64,000 bases of DNA, taken from assembly GCF_900104725.1 (NCBI RefSeq), contig NZ_LT629758.1, forward strand, positions 8,146,001 to 8,210,000. The letters are read 5' to 3'. Below, one piece after another: positions 55,557-64,000 of the stretch. This DNA is from Actinoplanes derwentensis. Its GTDB lineage: Bacteria > Actinomycetota > Actinomycetes > Mycobacteriales > Micromonosporaceae. The stretch's first letter is position 1, and each line of letters starts with the position of its first letter. The notes beneath the pieces are model-generated. The model saw nothing but the letters and a program-made list of their open reading frames with translations. It was not told where the DNA came from and made no database searches. A program made the translations under genes and the position numbers.

Positions 55557-55639
55557 ACCCCGGAGCCAGTCACTTCGCCTTCCTAGCTTTTGTGGTGTCA
55601 GCCGGTGAGTGACCGGTTGCAAACCTGAGGGGAATATTC

Positions 55640-56731
55640 GTGAAGCTCCAGCGGTCCGGTTTCGTGGCCGGCATTGCTTTGACTGCGTCGATCGCGCTCA
55701 CCGCTTGCGGCTCGGACAACGTGTCGACGCCGGAAGCCGGCTCGTCCGCCGCCTCCGGCAACTGCGTGAGCGGCAGCCTGACGGCTCAGGGCTCCACCGC
55801 CCAGAAGAACGCCATGGATGAGTGGATCAAGGCCTACCAGGGCCAGTGTGCCGACTCGAAGGTCGACTACCAGGGCACCGGCTCGGGCGCGGGCATCGAG
55901 GCGTTCATCGCCGGCACCGCCGACTTCGCCGGTTCCGACTCGGCCCTGAAGGAGGACGAGCAGCCGCTCGCCGACGCCAAGTGTGTCGGTGGCAAGGCGC
56001 TCAACCTCCCGATGGTCATCGGCCCGATCGCCGTGGTCTACAACGTGGACGGCGTCGACGGCCTGCAGCTGTCCTCCTCGACCATCGCCAAGATCTTCTC
56101 CGGCAAGATCACCAAGTGGAACGACGCCGCCATCGCGGCCGAGAACTCCGGTGCGAAGCTGCCGGACGCCAACATCGAGACGGTCCACCGGGCGGACGAG
56201 TCGGGCACCACCGACAACTTCACCAAGTACCTCACCAAGACCGCCGAGGCCGACTGGAGCTTCAGCAACGGCAAGGCGTGGAAGGCCCCGGGCGGCACCG
56301 GCGCCAGCAAGTCGGACGGTGTGGCCACCAAGGTCAAGAGCACCCCGAACACCATCTCGTACGTCGAGCTGTCCTTCGCCGAGAACAGCGACCTGCAGAC
56401 CGCGAAGATCAAGAACGGCGCCGGTGAGTACGCCGAGCTGTCCGGTGAGAGCGCCGGCAAGACCTTCGAGAACGCTGAGGTCAAGGGCACCGATGGTGAC
56501 CTGGCCCTGTCCCTCGACTACGCCACCACCACCCCGGGCGCGTACCCGATCGTGCTGGTGACCTACGAGATCGCCTGCAGCAAGGGCAGCACCAAGGCCA
56601 AAGAGGTCCAGGCCTTCCTGAAGTACACCGCGAGCACCGACGGCCAGAAGGCGCTCGCCGAGCTGGGCTACGCCCCGCTGCCGGAGACGCTGCGTACCAA
56701 GGTCGAGCAGTCCATCGCCTCGATCGCCTGA
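55640..56731 (+). CDS. pstS: Phosphate-binding lipoprotein PstS
   Basis: In this 363-residue solute-binding protein a lipoprotein signal ends in IALTACGSD (acyl Cys about residue 23). The phosphate-site motifs are GSLTAQGSTAQKNAM, GTGSGAGIEAFIAGTADFAG (with GSDSAL) and VHRADESGTTDNFTKYL. It captures phosphate outside the membrane for the PstCA channel. The GTG start has a strong GAGGGG site. PHO-box-like repeats lie about 85-160 bases upstream. It is the first gene of pstSCAB. Confidence 0.95.
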   Translation: MKLQRSGFVAGIALTASIALTACGSDNVSTPEAGSSAASGNCVSGSLTAQGSTAQKNAMDEWIKAYQGQCADSKVDYQGTGSGAGIEAFIAGTADFAGSDSALKEDEQPLADAKCVGGKALNLPMVIGPIAVVYNVDGVDGLQLSSSTIAKIFSGKITKWNDAAIAAENSGAKLPDANIETVHRADESGTTDNFTKYLTKTAEADWSFSNGKAWKAPGGTGASKSDGVATKVKSTPNTISYVELSFAENSDLQTAKIKNGAGEYAELSGESAGKTFENAEVKGTDGDLALSLDYATTTPGAYPIVLVTYEIACSKGSTKAKEVQAFLKYTASTDGQKALAELGYAPLPETLRTKVEQSIASIA

Positions 56732-56771
56732 TCGTCCGCTACATCCCTCCGAAACGACAGCGAGCGCGCAG

Positions 56772-57842
56772 ATGGGTGACAACCCTTCCCGCTCGGTGAA
56801 CGCCACCGCCGGCGACCTGGCCGCGACTTCGAGTCGCGGTCAGGGAGCCGGCTACGGCACTTCTCCGAGCAGTTACGACGAGCCCCCGCTCGGTGGCGGT
56901 GGCGCCCTGCCCAAGAAGTCCCGATTCTCGATCGAGACGGGCTTCCGGGCCCTGTCCACGGCTTCCGGTGCGATGGTGCTGGTCATCATCATCGCGATCG
57001 CCGTCTTCCTGATCTCCAAAGCAGCACCTGCGCTCTCCGCGAACGACGCGAACTTCTTCACCGAGCTGAAGTGGTTCCCGAACGAGGCGGACCCGTCCTT
57101 CGGTATCGCGGCGCTCGCCTTCGGTACCGTGCTCAGCTCGATCATCGCGCTGGTCGTCGCGGTGCCGATCGCTCTGAGCATCGCGCTGTTCCTCTCGCAC
57201 TATGCGCCCCGTCGCCTGGCCACCCCGCTGGGCTTCGTGATCGACCTGCTCGCCGCCGTACCCAGCGTGGTCTTCGGTCTCTGGGGCCGCGACGTCTTCC
57301 AGCAGCCGGTCCGCGACTTCTCGATCTGGCTCAACGAGTACTTCAGCTGGATCCCGCTCTTCGGCGGGGACGGCCCGTTCGGGCAGTCGATCATGCTCGG
57401 TGGCCTGGTACTGGCGATCATGGTGCTGCCGATCGTGACCTCCCTCTCCCGCGAGGTCTTCCAGCAGACGCCCGGCATGAACGAGGAGGCCGCACTGGCC
57501 CTCGGTGCCACCCGCTGGGAGATGATCAGGACCGCGGTCATGCCGTACGGCAAGCCCGGTGTCATCGCCGCGGTCATGCTCGGCCTCGGCCGCGCACTGG
57601 GCGAGACCATCGCCCTGGCCCTGACGCTCAGCATCGCCTTCGACATCTCGTTCAACCTGATCGAGAACGGCGGCAACTCCATCGCCGCCAACATCGCGAA
57701 CTCCTTCGGCGAGGCCAACGCGACGGGCCGTGGCGCCCTGATCGCCTCCGGCCTGGTGCTCTTCGCGATCACGCTGGTGGTCAACATGACGGCGCGGGCG
57801 ATCATCTACCGCCGTCGCGAGTTCCGGGACAGTGCCGCATGA
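56772..57842 (+). CDS. pstC: Phosphate ABC transporter permease PstC
   Basis: In this 356-residue protein a Ser/Gly-rich cytoplasmic start of about 50 residues precedes six membrane helices. The binding-protein-dependent permease loop is visible as [20 protein letters not shown], followed by [34 protein letters not shown] is the usual PstC segment. It forms the channel with PstA. The stop overlaps the pstA start (ATGA). Confidence 0.94.
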   Translation: MGDNPSRSVNATAGDLAATSSRGQGAGYGTSPSSYDEPPLGGGGALPKKSRFSIETGFRALSTASGAMVLVIIIAIAVFLISKAAPALSANDANFFTELKWFPNEADPSFGIAALAFGTVLSSIIALVVAVPIALSIALFLSHYAPRRLATPLGFVIDLLAAVPSVVFGLWGRDVFQQPVRDFSIWLNEYFSWIPLFGGDGPFGQSIMLGGLVLAIMVLPIVTSLSREVFQQTPGMNEEAALALGATRWEMIRTAVMPYGKPGVIAAVMLGLGRALGETIALALTLSIAFDISFNLIENGGNSIAANIANSFGEANATGRGALIASGLVLFAITLVVNMTARAIIYRRREFRDSAA

Positions 57843-58924
57843 GTCTTGTCGAGAAGCAGGCGCCCGGCGTCGTCATGACGCCGGACAACATCCGGAGCAA
57901 GAAGCTCCCGGTGCTGACGAACGTGCTCGTCGCTGTGGTCGCGTTCGCGGTCGCTGCCGCGATCGTGTTCGGTTTCGGCATCGGCAACTGGGTGCTCGTG
58001 ATCGTGATCGGCGCGGTGTTCTACCTGGTCGGCCTGAACGTCGTGGCCGGCCGGATCGAAGGCCCGCGCGCCGCGAAGAACCGCACCATGAAGTCGCTGA
58101 TCTACGCCGCCTGCCTGCTGGCGATCCTGCCGCTCGCCTCGGTCGTGTGGACGCTCGTCTCCAAGGGCGTCAACCGCCTCGACGGCGACTTCTTCGGCAC
58201 CTCGATGAACAACATCGGAGCCCGGGATCCGCTCGGTGGCGCCTACCACGCCATCATCGGCACCCTGGAGCAGGTCGGCCTTGCCACCCTGATGGCGGTT
58301 CCGCTCGGTGTGCTCGGAGCGATCTACCTCGTCGAGTACGGCCGCGGCAAATTCGCCGGCACCGTCCGCTTCTTCGTCGACGTGATGACCGGTATCCCGT
58401 CGATCGTGGCCGGCCTGTTCATCCTGTCGTTCTGGGTGCTCATCGTCAGCCCGTGGTTCAACAACGGACAACCCCGGTTCTCCGGCTTCGCCGCCTCACT
58501 GGCCCTGGCGGTGCTGATGCTGCCCACCGTGGTCCGGTCCACCGAGGAGATGCTGCGTCTCGTCCCCGGCCCGTTGCGGGAAGGCTCGTACGCGCTGGGC
58601 GTACCCCAGTGGAAGACCATCGTCAAGGTCGTCCTGCCGACCGCGCTGCCCGGCATCGTCACCGGCGTGATGCTCGCCGTGGCCCGCGCCGCCGGCGAGA
58701 CCGCCCCGGTGCTGCTGGTGGCCGGCGGTGCCGCGGCGATCAACTTCGACCCGTTCGCCGGCAACCAGCAGTCGCTGTCGCTCTTCGTCTACCAGCAGGC
58801 CGGAGACGCCTCGAAGTACGCGCCGGACCGCGCCTGGACCGCCGCGCTCACCCTGGTCGCTCTGGTCCTGGTCCTGACCATCGCGGCCAAGCTGCTCGCC
58901 CGTCGCAACCAGCTGTCCCGGTAA
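57839..58924 (+). CDS. pstA: Phosphate ABC transporter permease PstA
   Basis: This 361-residue protein has an N-terminal extension with two extra membrane helices ([40 protein letters not shown]), then the PstA core with [20 protein letters not shown], the ATPase-contact loop [20 protein letters not shown], and [20 protein letters not shown]. The start overlaps pstC by four bases. It is longer than E. coli PstA (about 296) because of this extension. Confidence 0.94.
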   Translation: MSLVEKQAPGVVMTPDNIRSKKLPVLTNVLVAVVAFAVAAAIVFGFGIGNWVLVIVIGAVFYLVGLNVVAGRIEGPRAAKNRTMKSLIYAACLLAILPLASVVWTLVSKGVNRLDGDFFGTSMNNIGARDPLGGAYHAIIGTLEQVGLATLMAVPLGVLGAIYLVEYGRGKFAGTVRFFVDVMTGIPSIVAGLFILSFWVLIVSPWFNNGQPRFSGFAASLALAVLMLPTVVRSTEEMLRLVPGPLREGSYALGVPQWKTIVKVVLPTALPGIVTGVMLAVARAAGETAPVLLVAGGAAAINFDPFAGNQQSLSLFVYQQAGDASKYAPDRAWTAALTLVALVLVLTIAAKLLARRNQLSR

Positions 58925-58938
58925 AGAAGGTGTCTTCC

Positions 58939-59715
58939 ATGGCCAAGCGCATCGAGGCGACGAACGTCTCCTCCTACTACGGCAACTTCAAGGCGATCGA
59001 CAGCGTCTCGATGACCGTCGAGCCGAAGACGATCACGGCTCTGATCGGCCCCTCGGGTTGCGGCAAGTCGACCTTCCTGCGGTCCATCAACCGCATGCAC
59101 GAGGTACTGCCGAACGCCCGCATCGAGGGCAGCCTCACGATCGACGACCAGAACATCTACGACCCGGACGTCGACGTCACCGCCGTCCGCCGCATGATCG
59201 GCATGGTCTTCCAGCGCCCCAACCCGTTCCCGACGATGTCGATCTACGAGAACGCGGTAGCCGGCCTGAAACTGAACGGCGTCCGCAAGAAGTCCCTGCT
59301 CGACGAGGCCGCCGAGAAGTCGCTGCGCTCCGCGAACCTGTGGGACGAGGTCAAGGACCGCCTGGACCGCCCCGGAGCCGGCCTCTCCGGCGGCCAGCAG
59401 CAGCGCCTGTGCATCGCCCGCACGATCGCCGTCCAGCCCCAGGTGGTCCTGATGGACGAGCCCTGCTCGGCCCTGGACCCGATCTCCACGCTGGCGATCG
59501 AAGACCTGATGTTCAAACTGAAAGACCAGTTCACGATCATCATCGTCACGCACAACATGCAGCAGGCCGCACGGGTGAGCGACAAGACCGGCTTCTTCTC
59601 CATCGAGAAGACCGGCGACCCCGGCCGCCTCATCGAGTACGACGACACCCAGAAGATCTTCAGCAACCCCACCCAGAAGAAGACCGAGGACTACATCACC
59701 GGCCGCTTCGGCTGA
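58939..59715 (+). CDS. pstB: Phosphate ABC transporter ATPase PstB
   Basis: This 258-residue ATPase has Walker [20 protein letters not shown], the PstB-specific [17 protein letters not shown]-loop, signature [15 protein letters not shown], and Walker [16 protein letters not shown]. It powers phosphate import through PstCA. An AAAGAAGG site precedes the ATG. It ends the operon; a strong hairpin lies 71 bases downstream. phoU is not next to it. Confidence 0.96.
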   Translation: MAKRIEATNVSSYYGNFKAIDSVSMTVEPKTITALIGPSGCGKSTFLRSINRMHEVLPNARIEGSLTIDDQNIYDPDVDVTAVRRMIGMVFQRPNPFPTMSIYENAVAGLKLNGVRKKSLLDEAAEKSLRSANLWDEVKDRLDRPGAGLSGGQQQRLCIARTIAVQPQVVLMDEPCSALDPISTLAIEDLMFKLKDQFTIIIVTHNMQQAARVSDKTGFFSIEKTGDPGRLIEYDDTQKIFSNPTQKKTEDYITGRFG

Positions 59716-59786
59716 CCCACCCGCGCACCGCCAAAGGCCCATCCGGCCACCCCAACCGCGCGACGTGCGCCCAGCTACAGGCTTCT

Positions 59787-59825
59787 AACGCCGGTCCGAC
59801 GCCAAGTCGGACCGGCGTTCCTTTT
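59787..59825 (+). terminator. Rho-independent terminator of pstSCAB
   Basis: A perfect 14-bp stem, AACGCCGGTCCGAC / GTCGGACCGGCGTT, with loop GCCAA is followed by CCTTTTCT. Confidence 0.9.
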
Positions 59826-59827
59826 CT

Positions 59828-59936
59828 GGTACGCCCCACACCTCCCGCAAACCCACCCGCCCTGCCCCAACCCCGCAAGGCAGGCGCCACACAAGGCCAC
59901 CCCGCGACCGCCGGGCCGAATGCGATGGTCACCGGC
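59828..59936 (+). repeat. Interspersed repeat family A, copy 2
   Basis: It starts with GGTACGCCCC and holds the conserved CCCCGCAAGGCAGGCGCC, CAAGGCCACCCCGCGACCGC and CGGGCCGAATGCGATGGTCA. The same blocks occur in reverse at about 61780-61872 and in part at 13863-13920. It lies in the non-coding space after pstB. Confidence 0.82.
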
Positions 59937-60245
59937 TACCCGCCCGGCGCGCACAGATCCCACGCGCTTGAGCGGCACTATTGTCGCGTGTGCGGCGGGA
60001 TCCATTCAGCCACTTCGGCGTGGCGGAATGTGCGGCCCGCTCGCAAACCTGTCTTTTTCGTAAGAGCCGGCCTGCCGGTGACTCCGCGTCTATCTAAGTG
60101 GGTGTCCCGCCTTCGGGATATGGTCGTTTGAATCTACTTTCCGCTGAAATCGCGTCGTCAGGTCGGTTCTCCGGTTGGCGGGTTTAGCTATTTTGGCATG
60201 ATCGTCTTCTTACAGTTCTCTGTGGAGGTGCGGGAGAATTTCTGT
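59937..60245. other. Non-coding, relatively AT-rich gap
   Basis: About 300 bases before the repeat-bearing ORF. I see no gene, tRNA or known RNA motif. The GC content drops compared with the neighbours (for example TTTAGCTATTTTGGCATGAT near 60184), which fits a promoter region or acquired DNA. Confidence 0.45.
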
Positions 60246-61779
<1,534 letters not shown>

Positions 61780-61784
<5 letters not shown>

Positions 61785-61872
61785 CCATCGCATTCGGCCC
61801 GGCGGTCGCGGGGCGGCCTTGAGCGGCGCCTGCCTTGCGGGGACGGGGCGGGGCTTTGGGCGGGCGTACCGG
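61780..61872 (-). repeat. Interspersed repeat family A, copy 3 (inside the Nudix 3' end)
   Basis: It reads on the minus strand GGTACGCCCGCC, then CCCCGCAAGGCAGGCGCC, CGCCCCGCGACCGCCGGGCC and GAATGCGATGGTCACC, the same blocks as the copy at 59828-59936. Here it is translated as RKAGAAQGRPATAGPNAMVT at the end of the Nudix protein. Confidence 0.85.
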
Positions 61873-62808
61873 ATCAGGCAGTTGAAATTGCACCTCTCCG
61901 TTGGGGGCTATGGCTATTCGTGGGGTCAGGGGGGTTGCGGCGTCTCGGTGGGTGGAGGCGGCTACTACCTCGGGGATGGTTTTGTGGGTGGCTATTTCGG
62001 CGAGGGTTCGGCGGGTGGGTGGGAGCATCGGCAGGGAAGTGTCGGACGGGGGGATCCAGGCTGTGGTGGAGGCTTCGCCGGAGACGTCTCGGGTGGACTG
62101 GGCCTCGGGTAGCAGGGCGGCGAAGAACCAGGTGTCGTAGCGGCGGGGCTCGAACTCCGGGGTGATCCAGCGGGACCAGGGCAGCAGCAGGTCGTCGCGG
62201 AGAAGTAGGTCGCGGCTGGCCAGCAAGTCGGTCATCGACAGGGTGCGGGACGCCACGGCTGCGCGGTCGGACTCCCAGTCGTCGGTGTCTGTTGTTGTCA
62301 CCGTGCGGTCGGGCTCGGAGCGGGGGCTGGCCAGTAGGACGCCGGTCTCTTCGAAGAGTTCGCGGGCGGCGGCGCCGACGACGGCGTGTGCTTCGGCGGT
62401 GGGGAGGCCTAGGCGGGCGGGCCAGTCGGTGCGGATCGTCGCTGGGCGGTCGGACGGGTCGACGACCCCGCCGGGGAAGGCGTAGAGGCCGCCGAAGGTC
62501 ATCGTGGCGGCTCGGCGCAGCACGTAGACCTGGAAGGTGTCACCGTGGGGCTGGAGCAGCACGACGGTGGCGGCGGGGCGGGCCGGGACGGGTGGCCCGG
62601 TGAACTCTCGTGCACGTTGCGACATGGCGGGCGGTAGCGACATCGAGTCGGTCACCGGTCCGATCCTGCCACCGTCGGTGTGTGCGGCGATACGTTATCC
62701 ACATCGGCTTGTCCGGGCGGATGGTCCCTGTGGACAACCGGACGGGCCGACCGGGCCGCGGTGCGAGGATTGGTCCGCATCCGACGGTGGGGAGATACGG
62801 TAATGATC

Positions 62809-63786
62809 ATGACCGGACAGAAGGTGCGCTGGGGGATTCTCGGCCCCGGCGGGATCGCCAGTTCATTCGCCGCCGACCTGAGACTGGTGGAGGGCGCTGA
62901 GCTCGCCGCAGTCGGCTCGCGCAGTGCCGCCAGCGCGGAGGAGTTCGCGCGGAAGTTCGGGTTCGCCCGGTCGCACGGGTCCTACGCGGACCTGGCCGCC
63001 GACGCCGACGTCGACGTGGTCTATGTGGCGACGCCGCATGCCTTCCACCTGGACGCGGCGATGATGTGCATCGAGGCCGGCAAGGCGGTGCTCGTCGAGA
63101 AACCGGTCACGCTGGACCTGCCGTCGGCCGCGCTGCTGCTGGAGGCGGCCCGGTCGCGTGGGGTGTTCCTGATGGAGGCCATGTGGATGCGCCTCAACCC
63201 GGCCATCCGCAAGATCGCCGAGCTGGTGTCGAGCGGCGCGATCGGTGAGGCCAGAGCGATCCACGCCGACTTCGGGTTGCAGGGGCCGTTCGAGGCGGAG
63301 CACCGGCTGCGTGACCCGAAACTGGGCGGTGGCGCGCTGTTGGACCTGGGCGTCTACCCGATTCACCTGGCACACCTGATCCTCGGGGTGCCGGCGTCGG
63401 CACAGGCCTGGTCACATCTCACCCCGGAGCGGGTGGACGAGACCACGGGTGTGCTCCTGGGTTATGAGGCCGGCGCGGTGGCCGCGTTGACGTGCAGCAT
63501 CAACGGCCCGAGCCGTAACGCCGCCTCGATCACCGGTACGACCGGCCGGATCGATCTGCCCGAGGGCTTCTTCGTGCCGCGTTCGTTCGTGCTGAACCAG
63601 CAGGGTAAGGAACCGGAGACGTTCGAGTTCCCGTTCGAGGGCAGCGGTTACCAGTTCGAGGCGGCCGAGGTGCAGCGCTGCCTGCTCGCCGGGGAGCTGG
63701 AGAGCCCACTGGTGCCGCACTCGACGACGCTCGAGGTGATGGCCCTGCTGGACGCTTTGCGCGATCAGGTCGGGGTCAACTACTGA
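62809..63786 (+). CDS. Gfo/Idh/MocA family oxidoreductase
   Basis: In this protein of about 325 residues the N-terminal Rossmann fold has WGILGPGGIASSFAADLRLV for NAD(P). Next come DVVYVATPHAFHLD and VLVEKPVTLDLPSA, where EKP is the catalytic Lys motif. The C-terminal domain has GGGALLDLGVYPIHLAHLIL, with the active-site Asp and His. Family members oxidise sugars, inositols or dihydrodiols; this one is close to the dihydrodiol/glucose-fructose type by its FLMEAMWMRLNP segment. ATG at 62809 was chosen because TACGGT ends seven bases before it; another ATG lies six bases upstream. It is convergent with the phosphate transporter. Confidence 0.92.
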   Translation: MTGQKVRWGILGPGGIASSFAADLRLVEGAELAAVGSRSAASAEEFARKFGFARSHGSYADLAADADVDVVYVATPHAFHLDAAMMCIEAGKAVLVEKPVTLDLPSAALLLEAARSRGVFLMEAMWMRLNPAIRKIAELVSSGAIGEARAIHADFGLQGPFEAEHRLRDPKLGGGALLDLGVYPIHLAHLILGVPASAQAWSHLTPERVDETTGVLLGYEAGAVAALTCSINGPSRNAASITGTTGRIDLPEGFFVPRSFVLNQQGKEPETFEFPFEGSGYQFEAAEVQRCLLAGELESPLVPHSTTLEVMALLDALRDQVGVNY

Positions 63787-63805
63787 AACCGGCCTTGGCC
63801 GAGGC

Positions 63806-64000
63806 TCAGGTGAACAGCGGCCGGACGATGAAGTAGATCACGCAGGAGAAGAAGGCGGCGGCGGGGAATGTCGTGATCCAGGCCATCACGATGTTGCCCG
63901 CCACGTTCCAGCGGACCGCACTGAGTCGTTTGGTCGCGCCCACCCCCATGATCGCCGAGGTGATGGTGTGGGTGGTGGAGATCGGTGCGTGCAGGACCAG
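63806..64000 (-). CDS. PiT family inorganic phosphate transporter (C-terminal part only)
   Basis: Only the last 64 residues are inside the window, entering from the right edge. They read HAPISTTHTITSAIMGVGAT, KRLSAVRWNVAGNIVMAWIT and a final helix (AAAFFSCVIYFIVRPLFT). The STTHTITSAIMGVG segment is the hallmark of the C-terminal repeat of PiT phosphate permeases. With pstSCAB nearby it adds a low-affinity phosphate route. Confidence 0.88.
   Translation of the reverse strand: MVLHAPISTTHTITSAIMGVGATKRLSAVRWNVAGNIVMAWITTFPAAAFFSCVIYFIVRPLFT

Noticed and set aside
59058..60131. 357-codon ORF running from pstB into the repeat region
   Set aside because: It is out of frame with pstB in its first half and passes through a terminator and repeat copy 2, so it is not a gene.

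Overview
The window comes from a high-GC actinomycete, most likely of the Micromonosporaceae (Actinoplanes-like). That placement is inference. It rests on very high GC with many GTG starts, a mycothiol synthase (mshD), an orphan GlnR regulator beside mshD and the pst operon, DUF3263, DUF1416, DUF4032 and DUF2993 family proteins, a cysteine-rich LLTKRR leader peptide before a thiosulfate sulfurtransferase, an msiK-type sugar ATPase near cysS-rlmB, and HrcA/CIRCE control of groEL. There is no sign of a phage or large integrated element. Most of the window is core chromosome, with patches of repeat-rich accessory sequence around 9.7-10.3, 13.8-14.3, 37.2-37.5 and 59.8-61.9 kb.

Layout. 0-10 kb: an RDD membrane protein (cut by the left edge), an Lrp regulator, a beta-propeller protein, class I fumarase, a small lipoprotein, class II fumarase (fumC), cysS-rlmB (overlapping by one base), and a frameshifted secreted beta-propeller gene. 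10-20 kb: a 22-bp tandem repeat tract, tRNA-Thr, msiK, a membrane beta-propeller protein, a GNAT enzyme, a secreted Ser/Pro/Ala repeat protein, an RCK-pore-RCK channel, a DUF4032 kinase-like protein, a trypsin-like protease and a PAP2 phosphatase. 20-24 kb: a translationally coupled amino-sugar operon (SIS isomerase/deaminase, ROK kinase, nagA) divergent from a DeoR regulator, with repeated operator-like sites between them. 24-35 kb: a DUF3263 protein, a CDC48-like AAA ATPase, a lipoprotein, a hydrolase-ABC ATPase fusion with its permease, GNAT enzymes, threonine synthase under a SAM-I riboswitch, an HExxH protein and a small membrane protein. 35-50 kb: groEL with two CIRCE elements, a 1,765-residue LPXTG surface protein with 12 Ig/cadherin-like repeats, glpD, DUF4031, an HD phosphohydrolase, FUSC, PrsW, a lone GroES-like protein and an AI-2E transporter. 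50-60 kb: DUF1416-sseA behind a cysteine leader peptide, an LmeA-like protein, a membrane protein, glnR-mshD and pstSCAB behind PHO-box-like repeats. 60-64 kb: an ORF carrying a 28-unit hexanucleotide repeat, a Nudix hydrolase whose 3' end has run into interspersed repeats, a Gfo/Idh/MocA oxidoreductase and the end of a Pit phosphate transporter.

How the genes work together. The 53.8-64 kb block joins nitrogen regulation (GlnR), phosphate uptake (PstSCAB, Pit) and mycothiol synthesis. The 20-24 kb block is a self-contained N-acetylaminosugar catabolic unit. A pattern across the window is that many genes have a TANNNT hexamer ending 6-8 nt before the start codon and no Shine-Dalgarno sequence, which suggests a large share of leaderless mRNAs.

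The most notable observations are the SAM-I riboswitch on thrC, the Cys leader peptide, an interspersed repeat that has become the C-terminus of the Nudix protein, the (GCAACR)n tract, a perfect 40-bp palindrome behind the surface protein, a channel with a non-canonical filter, the hydrolase-ABC fusion and the pervasive leaderless signals.
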